Source: Aegilops tauschii subsp. strangulata (lineage: Eukaryota; Streptophyta; Magnoliopsida; Poales; Poaceae). Taken from it: a DNA stretch of 64,000 nucleotides. The notes beneath the pieces are model-generated. The model saw only the letters and a list, made by a program, of their open reading frames with translations, was not told the DNA's origin and searched no databases. Position numbers and translations under genes: made by a program. Location of the stretch: NCBI RefSeq assembly GCF_002575655.3, contig NC_053041.3:369069054-369133053 (forward strand), written 5' to 3'. Shown here in pieces: positions 55,444 to 62,675 of this stretch (position 1 is its first letter; every line of letters starts with the position of its first letter).

Positions 55444-55920
55444 TCAGTCGGAGTCGAGGTCGGCGTCCCCCCGCTCGACGCCCTCGTTGTTGTTGTCGCT
55501 GTCCTCCTCGTCACTCCCACTTGAGGAGGAATCTTCATCATCGGAGGAGCTCTCCACGCAGCACTTTAGGAGAGTTCCAAGGTCCCCAAAGACCTTGACG
55601 GAGAGCAGGCCGTTCTCCATTAGTTTGAAGTAGAGAACGAGCCCCGTTGTCAAGCTGTGGACACGAGCGAAAGTCTTCCATCCGCGACGAAGGTACATGA
55701 CGTGAGGAGCGGGAAAGTCGACGTCGACCCGTGTGCTGCCGTTCCCGCAGCCCCTCATATGCAACCTGAGGGTCTGCGGCGGGTCGAGCTCCATCTCCCG
55801 AGCGAATGGAGTAGGGAGACGAAGACGACAGCGCAGTGGCCGGCGCAGCCTGATGAAGAACTCACGGGGCTGGTCCCCGTCGTGGCCCTCCATTGGGGGA
55901 GGCATCACCGGCGGAGGCAA
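55444..55920 (-). CDS. Element 9 antisense ORF with B3-like DNA-binding domain
   Basis: An uninterrupted 158-residue frame opposite to gag-pol, just inside the 3' LTR. The likely start is the internal Met in MEGHDGDQPREFF (residue 10). Residues about 18-112 look like a plant B3 domain: FFIRLRRPLRCRLRLPTPFA, then YLRRGWKTFARVHSLTTG, then LYFKLMENGLLSVKVFG; the GW..F...H.L..G..L.F pattern is typical. The tail is Ser/Asp/Glu-rich. A minus-strand TATA box is at 56171-56183. A B3 protein would bind DNA; whether this one binds its own LTR or host genes is unknown. It is the only gene of this element with no break. Confidence 0.68.
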   Translation of the reverse strand: MPPPVMPPPMEGHDGDQPREFFIRLRRPLRCRLRLPTPFAREMELDPPQTLRLHMRGCGNGSTRVDVDFPAPHVMYLRRGWKTFARVHSLTTGLVLYFKLMENGLLSVKVFGDLGTLLKCCVESSSDDEDSSSSGSDEEDSDNNNEGVERGDADLDSD

Positions 55921-56170
55921 GGCCGGTGCGCCACCCCGTCCCCCTCTTCCCCGAGCGCCGCGGCGACCTTGGCCTCGCCCCTACCCCTTCCTCTCGTGGC
56001 CGGCTCCGCCGCCGCAAGCTCTTGGGAAGGAGGGACGCGCTATCGAGCAGAGACCCTCGCTGCCATCATCGAAGGGCCGGTGCCCCCTCTCGCCATGGCA
56101 GATGGGAGGAAGGAGACGAGGTGGAAGGAGATGGATGATGAGAGAATGTGAGATGCCATCCCCCCTCCAC

Positions 56171-56183
56171 CTTCTTATAAAGG
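56171..56183 (-). promoter_or_regulatory. TATA box of the Element 9 antisense ORF
   Basis: CCTTTATAAGAAG on the minus strand, about 250 bp upstream of the B3-like ORF. It resembles the box of the Element 3 antisense gene (CCTTTATAAG). Confidence 0.6.
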
Positions 56184-56185
56184 GG

Positions 56186-56700
56186 CGGGGTCGGGGCTCG
56201 CCCGCCCCACTCAGCCAATCTGGCCGTCGGGGCGCAGGGAATCGAAACCGACCCGCTGCGCCAATCAGCGACGGCCCAGTTTCCCACCTCCACCACCTGC
56301 CACCTTGGGGACATGGGGGACACGTGGCGAGCAAGCAGAAATCGAGGGGACGGGTGAGGCGACCGTTCCCCACCCTGTGATCATGGGGCGCAGACGCCTT
56401 GAAAACCACGACCCGAGTCCACTCAGTAAATGAGCCGCGCCTCTGCGCTTTCCTCTTTTTATGGGGAAGGCACGAGCCGCCCCTTTATTGTGATGTGACG
56501 CATGCATGCGGGAACCGCCCCACGCATGACCCCCACGTCATGCACGACCCTCCACGTCGCGCGCTCAACGCGGGTCGTGGGGAAGCGCAAGCGAACGAAG
56601 AAATCACTACGGTAAAATCCCGCCCCGCCTGCCCACGCATCGTTTTGTGCCCGGCCCAACAACGCGTTCCGCTTATGTGTGGCCCAGGCCCGGGGGCTCC
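56186..56700 (-). other. Region upstream of the antisense ORF, and purine tract
   Basis: GC-rich sequence that would hold the upstream control region of the B3-like ORF. It ends at GGCCCGGGGGCTCC, the plus-strand purine tract before the 3' LTR. Confidence 0.5.
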
Positions 56701-57018
56701 TGTCAGTGTACAAAAGTAGGGGCTCTCCTTTTTTACCCCTTTACTTGTGCACGGGCAGTCAGAGTCGCGCCAACGGCCACACTAAGGAGGGCAGAGGAGG
56801 GAAGCCGGAGGCGCAAGACATCCAGAGCCACGCCAAGACCAGAGACACAAAGAGCAGAAGGGCAAGGTGGGCTCCCCCAGCAAGGCCCTTGCTGGGGCGG
56901 CCTCCGCGGCCCCGGTAAGAGCCTTGCCGGGGCAGCTCGCCCGATGCCAGCGGAGCGCCCCACCCTTCAGCCAAGGGTTCCAACGCCATCAACCACATTG
57001 GAACCAAGGCTCGGGAGG

Positions 57019-57051
57019 CACCTCCTTGGTGGCATGCAGATCTTTGTGAAG
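57019..57051 (+). other. Polyubiquitin-like junction, copy 1 in the 3' LTR
   Basis: HLLGG-MQIFVK; one substitution relative to the 5' LTR copy (HLRGG). The same position in the LTR shows it was present when the element inserted. Confidence 0.68.
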
Positions 57052-57316
57052 ATCAGGAGCATACAAGATCAGATGAGGACCAGAAGACGATGATCCTCGA
57101 CGGAATTCCAGCCGAGGAAATCCACGAGACCCCAGGCAAGATCCTTGCCGGGGACGATCACGATGCAACGGCAAGACCCTTGCCGAAGACACCTGCGAGG
57201 CCACAACCAAGCCCGCGGCTGCCAAGACTCCACCGCCGTTCCCATACAGCTGCCAGCCCGACCAGCTGGGCAGGCACCTGCGTGGCAACGTGCGGCTTCC
57301 AGACCAGCTCAGCAAG

Positions 57317-57352
57317 CACCTGCATGGCGGCATGCAGATCTTCGTGAAGACC
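57317..57352 (+). other. Polyubiquitin-like junction, copy 2 in the 3' LTR
   Basis: HLHGG-MQIFVKT; Arg to His relative to the 5' LTR copy, a CpG-type change. Confidence 0.7.
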
Positions 57353-57854
57353 CTACCACTACGCCATCTCAGCAGCCTGCCAGCCTACATGGCGCTGCGT
57401 GCATTGCTGGCCTGGACGCGTGTCGGAGCAAGGCGGGGCGGCGACGGACGTGACAGGCCTCACTGCCATCTCCGATAAAGCAACAAGACACCTAAGGGAG
57501 CGCATTTAATGTGTCTTGTCCCGTAATGACAAGCGATAAGCTTGCGCACTGTACACCTTTCCACCTCCTGTGTGCCACTGTGGCAACCCCTTTTGTCTAT
57601 AAAAGGAGGCCCGAGCGTCCAGGAGAAGGATTCGGATCTTTTGGGATAGACACGCACCGTAGCTAGCTCAAGAACTCAAGAACACTCCAATACATACACC
57701 AAAGCAGGACTAGGGTATTACGCATCCTCGCGGCCCGAACCTGGGTAAACGATCCTTGTGCTGACCGCTAGATCCGCTCTTTGCACAACCCTGCACCCGC
57801 AAACCGTAGAAGGGATCCTAGTGATCCCATAGGTGTCGTTTCCCCGACAGTTTT

Positions 57855-58705
57855 GGCGCGCAACTGGCGGATTCCTGAGGTGACATTGGGGTAATCTATG
57901 CATAGGGGTGGATGCATGTTTTCTTCCTTGTTTCTCCGGTAGAAATCTTGCGGCACTCTTTGAGGTTCATTGTGTTGGATTGAGTATTATGAATCTGAAG
58001 TTGTTTGATGCATATTGTATAATCAAGTCACGGATACTCGTGGTGACATTGGATTATCTAGGTGACATTAGAGTTGGTGTATCATATGGTGTTATTTGTA
58101 CATACTCTTGGATAGATCGATCGGAAAGGATAACTTGGTGTTACTTTAGTATGAACTATTGGATAGATCGATCGAAAATAATCACTTTGAGGGGGTTTCG
58201 TAACCTACAAACAATTTCTTCTTATGTTCTCGGCTAGATAAGAACTTTGGAGTGATTCTTCATCGCACGTTGAGGCATGGTTATATGATCCAATTATATT
58301 AGCATTGTTGAGAGATTGCACTAGTGAAAGTACGAACCTTATGCCTCATTTTCAAGCATTGCAATACTGTTTGTGCTCCGCTTTATCAATTGCTACCTTG
58401 CTGTTTTTTATTGTTGCTATTACAAAAATCAATATCTACTATCATTAATACACTTATATCGCCATCTCTTCACCGAACTAGTGCGCCTATAAAATTTACC
58501 ATTGTATTTGGTGTGTTGGGGACACAAGAGACTCTTTGTTATTTGGTTGTAGGGTTGTTTGAGAGAGACCATCTTCATCATACGCCTCCCACGAATTGAT
58601 AATCTTAGGTCATCCACTTGAGGGACAATTGCTACTGTCCTACAAAACTATGCGCTTGGAGGCCCAACAGGAGTCTACAAGAATAAAGTTGTGTAGTAGA
58701 CATCA
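57855..58705 (+). repeat. Element 8 5' LTR, right part
   Basis: Continues the LTR from 39666 and ends in TAGTAGACATCA. It aligns with 37160-37886 of Element 6. Total LTR length without the insertion is about 1.68 kb. Confidence 0.88.
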
Positions 58706-58715
58706 AGCTATTTTC

Positions 58716-58732
58716 TGGCACCGTTGTCGGGG
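58716..58732 (+). promoter_or_regulatory. Element 8 primer-binding site (tRNA-Asp type)
   Basis: TGGCACCGTTGTCGGGG differs from the complement of the tRNA-Asp 3' end at two bases. It shows that the preceding LTR is the 5' one. Confidence 0.8.
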
Positions 58733-58934
58733 AGGTGAGTGATTGAAGGTATATCTTTACATCATGCAATTGAATATTTTAGTTTCTTGTTTTATCACTA
58801 GTTTGGTTTATTAAAGGAAACTACAAAAAGAATATGGAATTGAGGTGGACTCATATTATTCATCTTTATCATGTCTTTCTAGAAAATGATGGAAGGAAAA
58901 TTGTGCTCAATTGATAGAATAAGAATTCAATAAA

Positions 58935-59351
58935 ATGTTTGGAATAAAATATTTGAATGGTGAGCATGATTGCAATGTTGTTGGTATGAATTCTTTGAAT
59001 ATCCATGATGCTAATGATATGCAAATCCATAAGCTTGGGGATGCTATGTTTGATGAAGATGATATTTTTACTCCCCCAAATTTTGATGAGAAAATTTATT
59101 ATGATGATAACATGCCTCCTATTTATGATGATTGTATTGATGAAAGTGGGTTTGGAAGAGTGTCAACTCTAGGTAATGGTGATCCCACTATTTTGGAGGG
59201 TGTTTAATCTTATTATGATAATCATGAAAGTGGATTCGGAGAGATCATGACTTTATTTAGTGATGAATCCACTATTTTGGAAGAGGTTTCAATTGATTTT
59301 GACAACAAAGTTGCTATCTATGATGATTATGGTGATGACATGTATACATAA
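58935..59351 (+). pseudogene. Element 8 acidic gag-like ORF, remnant
   Basis: The frame 58935-59207 starts MFGIKYLNGEHDCN and is rich in Asp, Tyr and Asn. A TAA at 59205-59207 is followed in frame by SYYDNHESGFGEIM to a second stop at 59349-59351. Further degenerate similarity runs to about 59590. Repeated units of the type ESGFG...LxxxxxTILE occur twice. No known domain. The composition resembles the Element 1 ORF. Confidence 0.5.
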
Positions 59352-60414
59352 AGAATAATGATAACCATGAAACTCTTCATCATAATTTTAATGTTCAATT
59401 TGATTATGTCAATCAAGTATCTCATGATAGTTATTTTCTTGCGTTTGCTCTTGCCACTATTCATGAGAATAAATTTGCTTATGTGGAGAGTAATAAAATT
59501 TCCATGCTTGTAGATCTTGAAAAAAATGCTTTATGTGATAGCTATACTTTTGTTTCAATAAAGTACCAAGTAAAGCCTTTGGGATAGTGTGTATGATAGT
59601 TGACTTGATTCTATGCTAAAACAGAAACTTTTGCTTCCAGTAACAGAATTGTTTAAATTTATTGGAGCGTCAAAAAATTCTGAAATTTTTACATATGATT
59701 TATATACAAATTTCCTACATTTTCTTAATTTTTCAGAATTTTTGTAGTAACATAAGTATGGTCATTGTTCAAATCATTTTAGCCTATTCTGTTTTTGTCA
59801 AATTCTGTTTTCAATGCATAGTTTGCTAATTTTAGTGTTTCCATAGCTTATATTAAGTGATATAAATTGTGGAAATGATAAGGTACAGTAGGAATTGTGT
59901 GAGAATAATTATTAATCTTGTCTTTGACAATACCCAAGTGAATGATTTTTCTTTATCATACTAACGTATCTCACGAAGTTCCGTTAAGTTTTGTGTGATT
60001 GAAGTTTTCAAGTTTTGGGTGAGATTTCGATATGAGGAGAATAAGGAGTGGCAAGAACCTAAGCTTGGGGGTTCCCAAGCCACCCCAAAGTAATATTCAA
60101 GGAAGATCCAAGCAACTCAGCTTGGGGATGCCCCGGAAGGCATCCCCTCTTTCGTCTTCAACATTATCGGTAACCTCACTTGGAGCTATATTTTTATTCG
60201 TCACATGATATGTGTTTTGCTTGAAGCGTCATTTTATTTTATTTGTATTTGCTTGATGCTATTTAGAATAATTTTTTGCATCTTTCATTTCAATAAAAAT
60301 GTCAAGTATAGCCTTTACCATGCTTATTTTGCAAGTCTACATGTTGTTGTTTAAAAACAGAAAGTTTTCTACCATTGTCTGAATTCTTTTGGAAAGTCGG
60401 AACACACTTACTAG
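59352..60414 (+). other. Element 8 untranslated interior up to the CACTA insertion
   Basis: AT-rich and non-coding. It holds the hairpin pair at 60064-60147. The text near 59630-59780 resembles 5390-5560 of Element 1. Confidence 0.65.
60064..60147 (+). repeat. Twin hairpins in the Element 8 interior
   Basis: An imperfect CTTGGGG/CCCCAA hairpin (60064-60088) is followed by a perfect 9-bp one, GGGGATGCC/GGCATCCCC with loop CCGGAA (60124-60147). Order, spacing and loop are the same as in Element 1. Confidence 0.75.
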
Positions 60415-60660
60415 GGATAAGCCTAGCAGTAGCGCGGGTATTTGGTGTAGCGCGGGTACCCGTGCTACTGATACGGCGCTACTGCTAACATGTAGCAGTA
60501 GCGCGGGTTGGCCCATGCTACTGCTATACATGGGTAACGGTAGGGAGCTTTGGAGCAACGCGCTACTGCTAATAGCTGTAGCGCTTTTAATTAAGCCGCG
60601 CTTCTAGTAAGAGCGCGCTGCTGCTAACTTTATTCCCCTCGCTACTGCTAGTTTTATTAG
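60415..60660. repeat. CACTA terminal inverted repeat and subterminal repeats
   Basis: At least five copies or half-copies of the motif TAGCAGTAGCGC or its inverse GCGCTACTGCTA lie in 230 bp, including the near-palindrome GTAGCGCGGGTACCCGTGCTAC at about 60447. Such arrays are transposase binding sites in CACTA elements. Confidence 0.78.
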
Positions 60661-60967
60661 TTTCTATTTTTTCTGCATTTTGTTTTGTATTTGAACAGGC
60701 TTTATATAATAATCTTTAGCATATCATACACATACAAATGTAATCATAGCATATACATACAAATAGTCTCATCAAATCATGTCATCATCATAATCATCAT
60801 CCAACACAAAGTGGTCTCTCGTCATCATCTCGAGAATAGCGATACAAGTCTTCAATACTTGCAACTACATCGTCATCCATCTAAACAATGATATACGCGA
60901 GAAGAGCTATCACTATGAGTGAGAGCGAAACTATGCAGTACATGAGGCGGCGGTTATGAGTCCTCTC
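60661..60967. other. CACTA AT-rich spacer
   Basis: AT-rich with repeated CATAC and ATCAT phrases. No coding or structural signal. Confidence 0.6.
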
Positions 60968-61150
60968 TCATGCTAGCGTGAACCTCAAGTAACTAGCTTC
61001 TTCTTTTTGTTTGCTTTTGAAGCCTTTATGGCTGGCGCCCGAGACCCCCTCCACTTGCGCCTGACACTCTAGCCACTCGTCATATACTCCCGAAAACTTC
61101 CCTTTGTACATGACATAGAACTGCTTCTTCACCATCAAGAATCTAGGTAC
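60968..61150 (-). CDS. CACTA 3' exon with RNase H1 N-terminal (viroplasmin-like) domain
   Basis: A 60-codon exon on the minus strand, preceded by a splice acceptor (TCTCTAACAG, 61151-61160). It contains FYVMYKGKFSGVYDEWLEC, then QVEGVSGASHKGFKSKQKEE, and ends FTLA with TGA at 60968-60970. The pattern Y..(Y/W)KG...GVY..W.EC...V.G.SG...KGF is that of PF01693, the hybrid-binding fold of eukaryotic RNase H1 and caulimovirus P6. An internal ATG at 61133-61135 could also start a 55-residue protein. It lies downstream of the Ulp1-like gene; whether they are spliced together is unclear. Confidence 0.6.
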   Translation of the reverse strand, partial: VPRFLMVKKQFYVMYKGKFSGVYDEWLECQAQVEGVSGASHKGFKSKQKEEASYLRFTLA

Positions 61151-61448
61151 CTGTTAGAGATGCATCTTCATCAAGAGAAAGTACAATCATATGCAACAAA
61201 ATATACTTGAGCAACGCGAAAAAGAAAGGGTTAGCAACTAGATGCAACATATAGTAAACATACAAATAATCAGCGCAGTATCATCGTACGCAAACTAATT
61301 AACTAGAGGTACGCAGGTCATCGTACCCAAATTAACAAAGTAGTGTTACGCAAGTTCGGCAGGGACCATGGACATCACAAAGTTTCATCTCTACAGAAAC
61401 TATACAAGTTCAACCGACACATATCATCATCATCGGCATCATAAATTA
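61151..61448 (-). other. Intron or spacer between CACTA exons
   Basis: Non-coding on both strands, AT-rich. It separates the stop of the Ulp1-like gene (61449) from the acceptor of the last exon. Confidence 0.5.
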
Positions 61449-62675
61449 CTAGAAGTTCCATCCTTCCATATCATCGAGGATAGACCCTAGCTTCTTGAAC
61501 GGCGTGAGGTCCTGACGTTGCATGCCTATGCGAGTTCGGACGTCAGCTCGCGATATAGGGCCGTGGTGGAACATCCCCTTCTCTTCGACGACTTCTTTCA
61601 TGATGATCGTCGCAATGTACCTCTGGATGCGAAAGAATTCATCTCTAAGTTTATAACCCGCTTCTCCATGAGTTTCTACCCACTTGCAAATATGATCATT
61701 GTTTCTGCTTGTCATGTGAAGCTTTTGGGGATCCCTTCTGAACTCCATCATGGATGGAGGAGGTAGAATCCATCGTTCTTGCTTGGTGTTGGGACATGGA
61801 TGTGGCAGAAGTTAGTTTTATGCAAGAAACCCGTCTTCTTGTTCCTTTGTTTCCTAATGTGCAGGTGGCCACCCCTCAAGCTGAAGCCTTGCAGAGCATC
61901 ATCTAGAATATTCATTATGTGGGTGTAGTCCTTCTTCTCGTAGTTTCTGGTAGGGTCGAAATACACGGCGTGGGAGACTCGCGGGTAAAGAACGATAAGG
62001 ACGGTGCGCCCGTTGCTGCGGGGAAAAACACCTCAAATTATTCTCCTTATGAGCGAGAAGGAATGATTGAAATGTACGAAAGGGTTGTCTGGCACTGACT
62101 TACTTTGGATGATAAGGCAAGAGGATAATTTCCTGGTCCTTATTCTGTAACATGAAGTTTTCGAGGTACTCCCTAGCAGTTTTACACTCAAAGTCGCCGA
62201 GACTCAAGAAGGACTCGTGCATGTAGTATGGATCTGCCACACAGATTTGCGAGACTTCTCCCTTCATGACGGAGCTCATATGTAGCGCAAAAAGGCGGAT
62301 GGTTGTACAGTCAAGTCGCCTTGTCAGAAACATCTCGAAGATATGCTCAAACCGTAGGAAGAACACCTCCGCAGGCCGTGTGTCGACGTAGCACTTCCCC
62401 TCAGGCACACGAGTCGCGTATGTCAGATATCCTGGATCCTTCGAGGCTAGTAGGCTTTTCTCAGTCGACAACACATGGTCGTGCAGTCTCCTGAGATCCC
62501 CTGATATTGCCTCCAGCGGTTTCGGCGGTAGCATCGACTCGCCCGTGACATGGAACATGGCCGCACCTTTGATAGGTACACGCTCTTCAAAATCCACTGT
62601 CTGGCTGCTATGTGCCCTACCTTGTTTGTAGGCAGCAGAGCCTCTCTTCCCCGGTCTCTTCCTCTCGTTTTTCAT
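61449..62675 (-). pseudogene. CACTA Ulp1-like (C48) cysteine protease region
   Basis: The first exon (62675-62104) contains a helical lead (KPLEAISGDLRRLHDHVLS) and ends ILLPYHP. A consistent 88-bp intron follows: GTAAGTCAG at 62103 to CCGCAG at 62016. The next exon reads NGRTVLIVLYPRVSHAVYFDP, the strand and Asp region of plant TE Ulp1-like proteases. The following segment should carry the catalytic Cys in a CGYYVC motif. Here it reads DGFYLLHP and then TGA, with the frame resuming as MMEFRRDPQKLHM to the stop at 61449. The protease would therefore be dead in this copy. C48 domains are common in plant CACTA and Mutator-like elements; their targets are not known. Confidence 0.72.

Larger units (their letters stand above)
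39667..57849 (+). mobile_element. Element 9: Tat-like Ty3/Gypsy retrotransposon with all pol domains, hosting Element 10
   Basis: LTRs at 39667-40748 (1082 bp) and 56701-57849 (1149 bp), exact GTTTT TSD, PBS TTTGGCGCGCCAGGTAGGGG and a purine tract before the 3' LTR. The order is gag, zinc knuckle, protease, RT, RNase H, second RNase H, integrase, an antisense B3-like ORF, and the LTR. Each coding part is broken. Element 10 sits in gag. The PBS and purine tract match those of Elements 4 and 10, so this type may be their helper. Confidence 0.93.
56701..57849 (+). repeat. Element 9 3' LTR, with ubiquitin-like fragments
   Basis: 1149 bp. Compared with the 5' LTR it has an additional block of about 85 bp near 56870-56980 (AGCAAGGCCCTTGCTGGGG...) and lacks a shorter phrase present at 40060-40075. 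TATA box at 57598-57606. Confidence 0.92.
38837..60414 (+). mobile_element. Element 8: non-autonomous LTR retrotransposon, split by Element 9 and cut by the CACTA element
   Basis: Its LTR (38837-39666 continued at 57855-58705) is followed by a tRNA-Asp type PBS at 58716, so this is a 5' LTR. The first bases are TAATATGTCTCC where TGATATGTCTCC is expected. The interior (58706-60414) has an acidic ORF and hairpins, then the CACTA transposon begins. The 3' LTR must lie outside the window. The overall plan resembles Element 1. Confidence 0.85.

Noticed and set aside
36943..58705. Elements 6 and 8 as the two LTRs of one retrotransposon
   Set aside because: Element 6 has no PBS after it and Element 8 has one, so they are a 3' and a 5' LTR of separate insertions.
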